NCBI GenBank assembly: GCA_025331435.1
Contig: JAIWNI010000052.1
Span: 124,001-188,000, forward strand
Origin: Choanephora cucurbitarum
Taxonomy: Eukaryota; Mucoromycota; Mucoromycetes; Mucorales; Choanephoraceae
Length of the DNA stretch: 64,000 nucleotides
Direction of reading: 5' to 3'
Part shown: piece by piece, positions 1 to 11,766 of the stretch
Layout of the letters: each line of letters opens with the position of its first letter
How positions within the stretch are numbered: the stretch's first letter is position 1
Program-made: the position numbers and the translations under genes
Notes under the pieces: model-generated
Databases searched by the model: none
Told to the model about the DNA's origin: nothing
Seen by the model: the letters and a program-made list of their open reading frames with translations, nothing else

Positions 1-52
1 AAGTACCAGACTTGAGAAGAAAAGAAGGAAGTACTCTAACACGCTTTTATAG

Positions 53-999
53 TGGGTTCTTCTGTACTTGTCATTTGTTTGGTTTCTTTCCTCAAGCTTA
101 CTTCCTATGCACTTGTTAACCACGAATTACGTCAGACATATGTTACCGGAAAGCCAGGATCTGAAGAGTTTTATACTAAAGATGTTGCCTATCCTAATAA
201 CGTCAGTGCTAACAATCTGCTTTATTTCTTCTTTGCGCCTACTTTGTGCTACCAACCTTCGTATCCTCGTACTCCTAAATTCCGCAAGACATTTTTCTTG
301 AAGCGTGTAGGCGAACTGTGTACTTGTCTGTTGATGATGTATGTGCTTGCTGAACAATATGCAAAGCCAACATTGGCAAACTCAATTCAAGCTTTGGAAG
401 ATAAGAAGCTTGTAACTATTGTTGAACGTGTGTTGAAATTATCGACAACAGCTGTAGTCATCTGGCTTCTTATGTTCTATGCCTTGTTTCATGCATTCTT
501 GAATGCCTTGAGTGAATTGCTCTGTTTCGGTGATCGTACATTCTATTTGGCATGGTGGAACTCTGGAAATTTGGCTACCTATTGGCGTTTATGGAACAGA
601 CCAGTCTATTTGTTCTTTAAGCGACATGTTTATATTCCTGCAGTTCAACGGGGTGTACCACCTGCCTTGTGCCAGCTATGGGTCTTCTTTGTGAGTGCTG
701 TGCTACACGAAGTACTTGTTGGTATTCCTACTCATTCGCTTACTGGATTTGCTTTCTGGGGTATGCTTGGTCAAATTCCCTTAATTGCTCTCACCCATTC
801 TATAGAAAAGTGGAGAGGCAAAGGCACTTCTCTCGGAAACACTATTTTCTGGTAAAGTCAAGAAAAAAAAAGATGTATACTAGCTAAACGTTTTTTTTTT
901 AATAGGATTGTGTTCTGTGTTGTTGGTCAACCTACCATTGCATTGCTTTATTATTATCAATGGACTGTTACGCATAAAGTAGCAGCCTCTACTGCCTAA
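53..999 (+). CDS. Diacylglycerol O-acyltransferase 1 (DGAT1/ARE-type MBOAT), 3' part
   Basis: The last two exons (53..851 and 906..999) of an ER-membrane sterol/diacylglycerol acyltransferase; the 5' part lies outside the window. Bases 1-52 read as the end of an intron, with a CTAAC branch-like site and a TAG acceptor. DGAT1/SOAT landmarks occur in order: FAPTLCYQ..PRTP, a FYxxWWN-type block (here FYLAWWNS), YWRLWNRPV and SAVLHEVLVGIP, which carries the probable catalytic His of the MBOAT fold. Several hydrophobic helices are visible. The 54-base intron splits a Trp codon and the protein ends KVAASTA. DGAT1 fits better than sterol acyltransferase because of the APTLCY/PRTP block. The Asp usual in FYxDWWN is Ala here. 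The enzyme would make triacylglycerol from diacylglycerol and acyl-CoA. Confidence 0.88.
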
Positions 1000-1167
1000 A
1001 CTATTGCAATTTTCGTGTACAACTTTTGTGAATATTTTTTCTCTTTCTTGTTCATGTACGACCTATAAAAAAGTATGAACTATATAAGACAAGAGAAAAC
1101 TTTTTTTTTCTCTCTCTTCTTTTTCCCTTCTCTTTTGTTTTACTCTCTTTTTTCTTTTTCTTTGAAA

Positions 1168-3798
1168 ATGAACAACAAGCACCTTGTTCAAATGACAAAT
1201 GATCTGCAAGAAGCTCGTAATCGAGCTTCTTTTTCACCAGATGCCATGCATAGATTTATTCATGGTTCGTCGGATAAAGTGGAAAAAATCGATAAAATGA
1301 GATCTATAATTGAAAGTGAGCCTGTGTTCAGTAAATCTCAGATCCCATTTCAGGGCCGTTCAGAGGTATATATCTATAGCATGAAGAGAACAAGCAAAAT
1401 CAGTATATAGCATTGGTATTAAAAGAAAAGCTTGGTGTGCAATACACATGTAAAATAGCAACTACACCATTCTTTATTAGTATGCAAGCGGTTGATTGAA
1501 CTGGCCGAAGAGATGGATATGTCGGAAGAGGATTTCGCTATCTTAACAAAACAAGCTCATATGCTTACACCTGTGAGTATATCCTTTTTGACAGAAAAGA
1601 AATATTTATTTTGAAAGATCGGAACCATTCAACGATAAAGACACTAGTTATCACTTCACTACTCAGCTTTTATGGCGGTCATCAAAGCCCAAGGAACACA
1701 AGAACAAGTTGACAAATGGTATACAGCCTCTAAACGACATGCTGTTCTTGGATGTTATGCACAGACTGAGCTAAGGTAACAGAATATACCTGATACTTGT
1801 ATATTCGCTTGATGTTAAGAACTGCGCTTAGTCATGGTTCAAATGTAATGGGACTTGGTACTCTTGCTACCTACGATTCAAAGACTCAAGAATTCATCAT
1901 CCATACCCCAGATATTACGGTATAACAAGCTGGCCGATTAGCTGACTTTCTTTCTAAAAAAAAAACCTTATTTCTCAATCTTAGGCGGCGAAATGGTGGA
2001 TCGGCGGATTAGGAGTAACCAGTACACATGCCGTAGTGCAAGTGAGTGTCCCTTAAGTTTGACAACAAACCAGAATTCTTGATTACTCATGTTTATGGCA
2101 TCCTACTAGGCTCAATTGATAATTTCAGGAAAATCCTATGGACCTCATCTTTTCATTGTACCTGTTAGATCACCTAGTAAGTAAAGAAAAAAAAACAAAT
2201 TCTGCCTTACCAAAGGCTGATACATCGACTCTTCCCTTTTTTTCAGTTGATTTGAAGCCTTTGAAAGGTATTCAAGTAGGTGATATAGGTCCTAAAGCCT
2301 ATGGTGGTTTTTCAACTATGGATAGCGGCTGTAAGTTCCTGAGTTTTTTTTTAGTTCTGTATTGACAACAAGACAGCTGATCCAAGTTTTCTTAGATGTT
2401 ATTTTTGACCATGTCCGTATTCCTCGCGACAACATGTTGATGAAGTTTGCCAAAGTGACACCAGAAGGTAAATATCTACCTCCGGTTCATGATAAACTAT
2501 CTTATGGTAGCATGGTGAAGCTTCGTGTCGACATTGTGGATGCTGCAGGCTGGAACCTTGCTCGCGCCATCACTGTTGCTGTACGTTATTGTACTGTGCG
2601 TCGTCAGTTCAACAGCCAGAACGACACCAGTGGACTGGAAACCCAGGTCATTAATTATTCGTCTGTCCAACATCGTTTGATGCCGCTTTTGGCGACAGCT
2701 TATGGTGTGATTTTCACAGGAGATACACTCTTCAAGCGATTCGACCAACTCCTTACCCGACTGGAGGTCAATGATGCTACTTTGTTGCCTGAAATGCATG
2801 CCACTGCATGTGCCCTCAAAAGCTGGGGTACAAGACGATCCACGGATGGAATTGAAGATGCACGCAAATGTATGGGCGGTCACGGCTTTTCTTATTTCAG
2901 TGGTCTGTCAGACTTGTTTGCCTCCAATGTACCCTCTAATACGTACGAAGGTGACAACTATGTCTTGAGTCAGCAAACAGCCCGTTTCTTGCTTAAGCAA
3001 TTGTCGTTGGCAGCGAGCGGAAAACCTGTTTCGTCTGATACGGCTAGCTACCTTTATTTACTTAAAGAAAAGGATACTTTTAAGTTTAGTCATCTAAAGC
3101 AAGAAATCCTTGAGCCAAAGGTACAGCTTAAGCTCTTTGGCATCCGTACAGCTCGATTAGTGGCCAACCTTGCTCGACAGCTTCAAAGAAATGTACCATG
3201 GTCAGAGTTGAATATGGATTGTTGGGCTATCAATCTTGCACATGCAGAGTATTTGGTGATGAACGAATTTGTCAATCGATTAACAGAGGCACAATCTTCT
3301 GAACAACAAGTGTTGCTTCCTGTTGTCAAATCACTTTCAGACATGGTAACGTTTTTTATCTTGAGTTGAATCAAAAAAGGGGCTGATGCACTAAGTTATT
3401 CTATAGTTTGGTCTTTCCACCATCCTCACTACAAGCTTAGCTACTTTCCTGTCTACCTCAACTATCAATCCTTCAGATCTTGATGAGCTGAATAACGTAT
3501 ACCGAAAATTGGTGGCCGAGGTTTCTGTGAATGCTGTTCCTTTAGTCGATAGCTTTGGATTTACTGACAAAACATTGGACTCAGCTTTGGGAAGATATGA
3601 TGGACGTGCTTATGAAGCCTTATGGGAAGCTGCCCAAAGAAATCCTTTGAATAAGGGCAAGGAGCTTGCTAAACTCCAGGTATAGAAACACTTTTGATAA
3701 ATCAGAAAAAGCATACTGATTAAATCCTATAGGATGCTGTACTTCAAATTGTTCATCGAGGAAACAACTTGGAATATATCAAGACTTCCAAACTTTAA
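1168..3798 (+). CDS. Peroxisomal acyl-CoA oxidase
   Basis: Eleven exons in consistent phase: 1168..1365, 1389..1434, 1481..1572, 1648..1775, 1832..1919, 1985..2041, 2110..2176, 2247..2330, 2396..3345, 3407..3679, 3733..3798. This FAD enzyme does the first, H2O2-forming step of peroxisomal beta-oxidation. Family blocks seen: CYAQTELSHGSNV, a TAAKWWIGGLG-type segment, DHVRIPRDNML, RKCMGGHGFS and NTYEGDNYVL. The C-terminus is TSKL, a PTS1 peroxisomal import signal. The first intron is only 23 bases by this reading, so the exon 1/2 boundary is the least certain. A long CT-rich tract (about 1100-1160) precedes the ATG. It sits 169 bases after the acyltransferase gene on the same strand. Confidence 0.95.
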
Positions 3799-3830
3799 AG
3801 AGTTTGTTTATGAAACAGATAACTAAATCA

Positions 3831-3844
3831 TTTATTACAATAAA
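3831..3844. terminator. Back-to-back polyadenylation signals between convergent genes
   Basis: TTTATT at 3831-3836 is AATAAA on the minus strand, 69 bases after the J-protein stop codon. AATAAA at 3839-3844 on the plus strand lies 41 bases after the acyl-CoA oxidase stop. Only 106 bases separate the two stop codons. The motifs are visible; their use as poly(A) signals is inferred. Confidence 0.5.
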
Positions 3845-3904
3845 TATTTACATAAGAAAAAAGAGTAGCGGATATAGGGATGTTCATAAGCATGTATTAT
3901 TTGT

Positions 3905-5042
3905 TTAACTGAGCAAATTCTTGATGCCATCTTTTTGTTGTTCTGATAAGGAGGTTGGGAACTTGACTTCATATGTAATGATCAAATCGCCCTTCTTGCC
4001 TGTCTTGGAATTAGGCATACCTTCATTAGGAACACGCGATTCTTGACCAGGTTGAACTACAGATTTGGTGTTGCTGACACTTAATGTACGATCATCAAGA
4101 GTCTTGATCGTCTTTTGAAAGCCAGTCAGGGCCTCAGCTAAGGTAAGGGAAACTGTGATACGTAAGTTATCGCCTTCACGCTTATATATAGGATGAGGCT
4201 TTTCTTCCACAATGAATTCTATGTCCTGAGTCTGACCATTCTCAAGTTCATCACCTTCTCCTGGGAAACGAATCTTTGTGCCGGCCTTCCAACCGGCTTT
4301 CACATTGATAGACAGAATCTTATCTGTAGATACAGCACGACCAGTAGAACCATCACGTAATTTACGTGTTACCTTCAAGCGCTTGACGGTACCCTTATAG
4401 AGTTCTTCAAGAGAGAGAGGCAAAGAGCGTTTGATGGCAGGTGGTTTTTCAGGTTCTTGAGGTTGTGTTCTGAAGCGACGCGATGAACCAGGCATACCGC
4501 CGCCGCTACTAAAAGAGAATCCACCAGGCATGCCGCCCATGCCGCCCATACCTCCCATACCGAAATCATCCATTCCACCACCACTACCTCCAAAGGAAGA
4601 AAAGAAGTGTTTGAAGATATCATCAGCATCAGAGGGATGGAAACCTCCACCGTTTGTAGAGAAGTGGAAGGTGCCTCCACCAGGGAAGCCTCCAGCAGCA
4701 CCACCAGGGAAGCCTCCAGCACCATCTGCACCAGGAGGAGGAGCACTACCTTTGAGACCTTCTTCACCATATTGATCGAATATAGCGCGCTTGTTTTTGT
4801 CGCTCAAGACTTCATAAGCTTCACCGATTTCTTGGAATTTTGTGTTGGCAACTTCAGGTTTATCTTTGTTTCTATCAGGATGCCATTTGAGTGCTATTGA
4901 AAGAGACCAAGTTAGTCTTTTGTTGTATGTTTTGATTTAATGATAAATGAAATACATTACCTAATTTACGGTATGCTTTCTTGATTGTATCATCATCAGC
5001 GTCTCTGGAAATGCCGAGGATAGAATAATAGTCTTTGCCCAT
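3905..5042 (-). CDS. Type II J-domain Hsp40 co-chaperone (Sis1/DNAJB1-like)
   Basis: Two exons, 4961..5042 and 3905..4893, giving 356 aa. An N-terminal J domain starts [12 protein letters not shown] and contains the HPD tripeptide that stimulates Hsp70 ATPase, in [13 protein letters not shown] long Gly/Phe/Met-rich linker follows (about residues 75-165, [16 protein letters not shown]), then the two beta-sandwich client-binding domains, ending in NLLS. No CxxCxGxG zinc finger is present, which makes it type II and distinguishes it from the type I J protein at 32-34 kb. It should act with cytosolic Hsp70 in folding and possibly translation initiation, as Sis1 does. A TGACGTAA, close to the ATF/CREB site, lies about 180 bases upstream (near 5221). 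Confidence 0.93.
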
Positions 5043-5464
5043 GTTTGATAATCTAGAGAGAGAAGAGAGGTGTATAGGATCTAACGTATAGAACGAGAAG
5101 TATAGTATACTAGAAAAAGAAAAAGAAAAGAAGACTGGTTGGAAAGGAAATAAACATGGGATTTTATAGCTTCAAACTAATGCAGATTTCCAGTGTGTTC
5201 TATCAATTGACCCAATCAAATGACGTAAATTATGCTTTGATGAAGTAATGGTACTTTAATCACCGCAAATTCTACAATTTACCAGAATTAACTGGAAAGA
5301 AAACCCTAAAGAGGTTGATTTTTTTTTTTTACTTTTTGGATAATTATACAAAAGAGAGTTGAATACTTTATTTTCCTTTAAAGGAAAGCAACAACGAAGG
5401 AATAAGAGAAATAAACTACACAAAAAAAAATGATAAAAAAGAAACAATGCAAAGTGTGCATAAT

Positions 5465-6273
5465 TTAAGATCTGGGCTTTTCCTTCTTTTCCTTGTACAA
5501 GGCAAGGAGGGAAACACCAGCAACCTTGACAATCTTGAAACGGACACCAGGAATATCACCAATAGCACGACCCTTACGACCGAAACCGGCAATCAAGACT
5601 TCGTCGTTTTCATCAACAAAGTTCAAACAACCATCGTTGGGAACGAAGGCAGTGACCTTCTTACCGTTCTTGATCAATTGAACACGGACACACTTACGAA
5701 TAGCAGAGTTAGGTTGCTTAGCTTCAACACCGATCTTTTCGAGAACGATACCCTTGGCGTGAGAAGAACCACCGAAGGGAGAAGAGCGGAAAGCAGTACC
5801 AAGAGCTCTCTTCTTGTATTGCTTATCGGCCCAACGTTGGTCACGACGGTGAATACGGAGCTTACGAGCAGCGTTCAAACCTCTAGGTTGTCCCTTACCT
5901 AACAAAATATTAATTCATCTCATAAGAAGCAATCAACAGAAGAGAAAGAAAAGTTGATATCAAGCGATAGGCCACAAAGGCGCTTGTAGTTTGGATGAAA
6001 GCAAAGAGGTGATGGTTTGTGATTGAACATCAGGTTGAATCAACTGCGGAAAGTCAAAGATGTTCAAGCTGGGTTTTTTTTATTCGTAGCACTTTCTTTT
6101 CCTTTTTTTCTCTCTCTTCTTCACCAAGTCGTCTTTTCCCCTTTATATGAGTCTATCTGTCCATCCATCCATCCTTTCCTCTTTAGTTGCTATGGAATCC
6201 TTAGAGATCAAACTTGGTCTCAAACTATCTTTTTCTCTCTGTTGATAATTGTTGCTTTTGAATCCTTACCCAT
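5465..6273 (-). CDS. RPS23: 40S ribosomal protein S23 (uS12)
   Basis: Exon 1 is only four bases (6270..6273, ATGG). A 371-base intron (5899..6269, GTAAGG...TTAG) follows, then exon 2 (5465..5898); the product is 145 aa, the same length as yeast Rps23. The mature start [13 protein letters not shown] is recovered only with this split Gly codon. The conserved decoding-centre segment [15 protein letters not shown] and the C-terminus KEKKEKPRS are intact. uS12 shapes the decoding site of the small subunit. The intron is about seven times longer than the typical intron here. I looked for a box C/D snoRNA in it and found none convincing. Confidence 0.96.
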
Positions 6274-6366
6274 TCTTACTAGATAATTTCAGAAGAAAGT
6301 TGTTACGGAGCTGGGGAGATGAGTCCTCATTCACATAATCATATAGCCCTGATCGAATGTGGAATA

Positions 6367-6382
6367 CCGGACTTGACCCGGA
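6367..6382. promoter_or_regulatory. Paired CCGGA motifs upstream of RPS23
   Basis: CCGGA occurs at 6367-6371 and 6378-6382, one helical turn apart, about 95-115 bases upstream of the RPS23 start codon in otherwise AT-rich DNA. A regulatory role is inference from position and spacing. Confidence 0.25.
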
Positions 6383-6465
6383 ATTTCAATTCTTTTTTTT
6401 TTGGCCCGATCCATGTACTCCGAACTCTAAAAAAAAAATCATGCAATCATGGGATTCTATCTATT

Positions 6466-7511
<1,046 letters not shown>

Positions 7512-8001
7512 GGTTAAAGTAGAGAAAGAAAGAAAAAAAAAAGAAGGGGAAAAGCGAGATTCGTTTAATTTTTTTTTTCTCTCTTTACTGCCACCCCCTT
7601 CCGATTTGTCCAACCACATTAGGCGGTATTTAAAAAAGGTAGTAAGATGGTATCAAACCAGTCAAGTGTTCTTACTATGGTATAGTATTGTATACAACAC
7701 AAATCCTTCCCCATCTTTTCTCTCTTTTTCGATCTAAAGGATCAAAATAGGTAGAATAGAATCAGTCATGTCCAACTACTTTCTCTTTAAACTAACAACA
7801 ATTGAATAAGATGATAGCCTAGTTTACAGCCTTATAGTCTGGACATAACCCAACACTCGGCTCATGATGAATAAAAAGAAACGTTGATAAATGACAGTAG
7901 AGCTAGTTGCTTGAAAGAGTGTTTGATATAAGAGTAACATTTCTCAAGAATATGAAATAAAGCGACACTCTTCTTTTAACAGTTGCAACAGACTTTATTT
8001 T
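7512..8001. other. Intergenic, no gene seen
   Basis: 490 bases holding the minus-strand promoter of the UMP kinase gene. The part nearest its ATG is pyrimidine-rich on the minus strand (CTTTTC/TTTCTTTC-like). I see no RNA gene, repeat or conserved ORF. Confidence 0.5.
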
Positions 8002-8472
8002 TCAGACAGTGATGATTTCAAGAGGTGCATTGCTAATAGGAGCAGGTACATTCGCTTCCCAATTGTTTGATTTGTCATTGTCAGTATCGAATTTCCATGA
8101 ATAAATCACTTCTGGGTTAATCTTAGTTTTGAACCATTCCATCTCATCTGGCTTGTTGGCATGTTCAAATTCCTTTAACACAGCCTGTTCTGCCTCTGTG
8201 TCGGTATGGATAAAGTCTTCCTGATAAGGATACATCGGTTGAGTAGTGGCAGCTGAATCTTGTTGTTCCCAATCTTCTTCTTCTTCTTCGAGTTCATTTG
8301 CTGTTTCCTCGTTTGTATCTGGGTCAGTAATTATGTAGGGTGTCTCGGCCAATGTAGACTGGTTGGTTTCATTTGGGTGAGATGGAGGTGTGCTATCATG
8401 AGCATCAATCCCATTTACATTTCGACAACAAAAGACGTGTTGTAAAGTATAGATAAAGTTGTTTGAAGACAT
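8002..8472 (-). CDS. Hypothetical acidic protein, 156 aa
   Basis: A single-exon reading frame with a clear ATG and an A-rich 5' flank. It begins with a short hydrophobic/Cys segment (IYTLQHVFCC), which could be palmitoylated. An acidic low-complexity stretch (EEEEEDWEQQ) follows at about 67-77, then an EWF..INPEVIYSW block and NNWEANVP near the C-terminus. The order of features (Cys-containing N-terminus, acidic-Trp motif, NxW near the end) faintly recalls EBAG9/RCAS1-type Golgi proteins, but the match is too weak to name it. No catalytic motif is seen. It may be lineage-specific. Confidence 0.55.
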   Translation of the reverse strand: MSSNNFIYTLQHVFCCRNVNGIDAHDSTPPSHPNETNQSTLAETPYIITDPDTNEETANELEEEEEDWEQQDSAATTQPMYPYQEDFIHTDTEAEQAVLKEFEHANKPDEMEWFKTKINPEVIYSWKFDTDNDKSNNWEANVPAPISNAPLEIITV

Positions 8473-8577
8473 GGTTTTTTGTTTAATAAAAAAAAAAGAA
8501 AAAAAAATAAGCCTACATGCTCTTTTATAGTGTATGGCATGAATGAATCATGGTTTTTTTTTTATTTTATCAGTCAA

Positions 8578-10336
8578 TTATGCATCAGCAAGTGCAATCA
8601 ATTCATGAAGAATATCATAACATTCATTTAACAGAGCAACACACACAGCTTGTCCTTCAGGTATATTTCCTTCTTCATCACAAAAGGTACCATTGATTCT
8701 CATGTTGTCAATACTGGCTAGTTTCATCTGATATCTTTTATAGAAAAGGATGTTAAATGAAGTTATCAAGCATGTATAGCTACTTACGGATAAAGATCTC
8801 GAACTATCCCAAGAAAAAAAAGTCAATCTCAAACAAAAAAAAAAGATTCTCTATTTTACTTACCTGAATCTGGTTTACCCCATTTTGTTACTTCTATAAG
8901 ACACCGTCTGACTGTACTAAGTTGATTGTGTACTGGCATAAGTGCTTCTGCCACAGGTACATTCTCACTCAACATCTTTGCCATAATACGATAACATCCT
9001 CTCAACAGGAAATTAACCACAGCCTGTCCTTCAGGCACTGTATCTGATGCTGGATCAGTGAATTTACCATCCCTTCTTAACTTTTCTACCTCTTGTAATT
9101 GTAACTAGTGATAGAATGAATATAAGGTGATAGATTTACAAAGCATACTTTACATGAAATGTATATAAATCAGTTTCACGCAATGTCCATTTATGTGTTA
9201 ATGCCAGACGCTCTAGTTGCAGTTTGATCTGCTTTAATCGTTCAACAATCGGTGCTAATGATTCTGATACACTGTTGGTTGATGCCTTCATGTCCTGTGA
9301 TTCTTCATGCAGTTGTTCTAATAGGCCTTCAATCAACTCTTTTCCCTTTGGATTCGATCTAAACAGCTCCATCTTCATTTGATCGTATTCTCTCAGCTTA
9401 AAGAGATGATGTCAGTCTATGCCATTCTCCTACTGTTTACCTTTACCTTTTCTTGAATCTGGTCCACTTCAGCTGCTGTATAACCATTGGGTTGTTGAGC
9501 CAAGAGAGATAGTTTTCTTCTAAGCTCAACCAATTCTTCATGCAATGGTTTTCTAAGAAAGATTCTAAATAAAGTGAAAGTCATAGAGATCTAAGCTACT
9601 TACAATGATTCAGAGACATCTTGGACATTGGAGAGCAAGAGAGAGAGTGTTTCCTCTGCCAATAGTAAGATCAGTTGATTAGGTGATACTGTGCAACCCT
9701 AAACTTACTGCATATCTTTAATTTGTGCTTGAGTAACTCGACAAAGCATGAACCACTTGAATCAGCGAATAAGATAGTTTCAATATCCTTTAATCGACCT
9801 TGGTTTTCCAACAAGATAGTATCTGTATAGATACCCATATGAGACAATTGATCTAAATAACGCTATGATCATCTTGTTATCATCATATACATATGTACAT
9901 CAGACTGTATTTACCTCTACAGTAACCAATTGAACATAGACTGCAGGACCTATGATGAAGAATAAGATGACTTGTATACACTCCTTCTGCTCTACCTTAC
10001 TTTCTCTATTTCTACCCAAACTCATGAAGAATAAAGACAAAAGAGCCATAATATCATCCAACACATCATTCAGTCGATTACGCGAGGCTGTATTCCAAAC
10101 ATCGCCTATTCTGATCTCATTGATCTTTTCCACTTGCTTTTCAGTCTCTTTATAGAGTGAAGTGACGACATCAGCATCAGGATAGGATTCTCTATCTTTT
10201 TTCAAAGCAGATAGTTTGTGTCTTATAGTAATCAGGCTTTCAAGCACAGGTATTTCTATTCTGATAAGTCAATATTCAGGTGCTTACTGTGGCCAATTTA
10301 TTTTTCTGTTTTACCTTCATTAGGTACAGTCAACAT
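8578..10336 (-). CDS. DUF2408 family protein (fungal, unknown function)
   Basis: Ten exons: 10315..10336, 10001..10255, 9915..9949, 9709..9862, 9604..9655, 9447..9552, 9154..9396, 8864..9104, 8788..8803, 8578..8734; 426 aa. The pattern matches a fungal family of unknown function (DUF2408 as I recall it): PVLESLITIRHKLSALKKDR near the start, LSLFFMSLGRNRESPAVY, PLHEELVELRRKL, two PEGQAV segments each followed by a Cys-Tyr helix (GCYRIM, ECYDIL), and LYPYQMKLASIDNMR. The protein is largely helical. Exon 9 is a 16-base microexon encoding VRDLYP, needed for the conserved block. Exon 6 could alternatively end six bases later, in frame. It is divergent from the next gene with 231 bases between start codons. 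Confidence 0.82.
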
Positions 10337-10567
10337 ATATATATAAGAAAATTAATGTAAGGAAAGAAAGAAAGAGAGAGAGAAAGGATCATTATTAAAA
10401 AAAAATACTTCCTTTTCGGCGTTTCAAATAAGATCGACTGTATTAAAAGGACAATGCTGTATGGTTTGAAAATAAAAAATCAGCTCATGCAAACTGTGTT
10501 TTAAAATGAATTCATTTTCGCACCACCTGTAATTTCTTGTTTTTTTCTCTTTTTATTATTATTAACT

Positions 10568-11766
10568 ATGGAAGCAATTGATGATTATGCCAATGAGAAC
10601 ATTGCCCGTTCTCTAGCCTATACTGTACTTGACCAACGTCAACACTGCCACTATGCTAAACTACTGCCTCTCTCTTCTCAACTGTTACGCCAACGTGTTC
10701 AAATCTTGGGCCCACCTAACTCAGAAGACTCGGAAGAATGGGATAGACTGATTCAATGGCAAGAAGACCATTGTCCAGATATGATCAAGGCACTCTCTGA
10801 TCTAGACAGAATCTACCAAAGCCCTGTCTACTATAGACGCCTGGATATCGATACCCTACATGCCATGATTGAATTTGCCGAAAAGGAGACACACCACTAT
10901 GTTGTGATCCTGACACTGGAAGAAGAAGGGGGTGAACTATCGGATCTCAAGTATTACAATACAAAGGAACTGACAGATGAAGAATGGCGTGATGTCTTTG
11001 AGAACTGGTCAAGGACAATTGAAGATGCCGAACGTATCTTTCTCACTAAAGTCACACGAAAACGAGGCTTTACACCCGATGTAAGTGAGATAGTCTAGAT
11101 ATGATCTGAACTGACACCCTTTTATTTCTTTAGAGTGCCAAAGAAATAAAGGCACCAGATGATTATTGGGGAGATTGGTCAAGTGAAGAAGAGACAGATC
11201 TAAAGGAAACAAAGGGAAAGAACCAGATATTCAGTGTTGATCAAGACGATTCTGATGATTCTGATGATGATTACTATACACGCTGGAGTAAAGATCCCGG
11301 TACACTCACGCCTGGTCCTGAACAAGACAAGAAAAATGGCCGAATCTTACATGATATCAACCAACAGGAAATAGCAGAAGAATACGATCAATCCTATAAC
11401 CCTCTCTTTACTGTTCCCAGCGTGCCTAACCTGATGGATACACATACAGCTGCGCTCTCTGAATTAACTCAGATGCTTCAGAACACCATTCCTCAAAACA
11501 GTCGTACAGCCAATCGCCCCTTTGTGACTCAAATCAACCCATTACCCAAAGCAGTATCACGGTTAAGATCGACAGACAGTCTACCCGGTGCCTATCCTGA
11601 ATCTGGCCAACAATCGCCTCAACAGGAAGATGGAAAAAGTAAAGAGATTGGACGTGGTTTATTTATGAGAAGCCTGAGTGCCTTAATTGGTGCTGCTCAT
11701 TTATTAGGTTTTGATCGTCAAGCTATATTAGATATGGTACATGAAGTAGTAGACAAATCATCTTAA
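10568..11766 (+). CDS. Hypothetical acidic protein, 381 aa
   Basis: Two exons, 10568..11080 and 11134..11766, with a canonical GTAAGT/TTTAG intron. I do not recognise the family. The N-terminal ~170 residues look globular and helical (WDRLIQWQEDHCPDM, HYVVILTLEEEGGELSDL). An acidic stretch with WGDWSSEEETD and DDSDDSDDDYY follows, then a Ser/Pro/Gln-rich linker and a C-terminal helical segment (LSALIGAAHLLGFDRQAILDMV). There is no signal peptide, zinc finger or enzyme motif. Its TAA (11764-11766) overlaps the stop codon of the convergent hydrolase gene. CT-rich and T-rich DNA precedes the ATG. Confidence 0.8.

Noticed and set aside
5899..6269. Box C/D snoRNA inside the RPS23 intron
   Set aside because: CTGATGT and CTTGATA resemble boxes, but no proper C/D pair with terminal stem was found.
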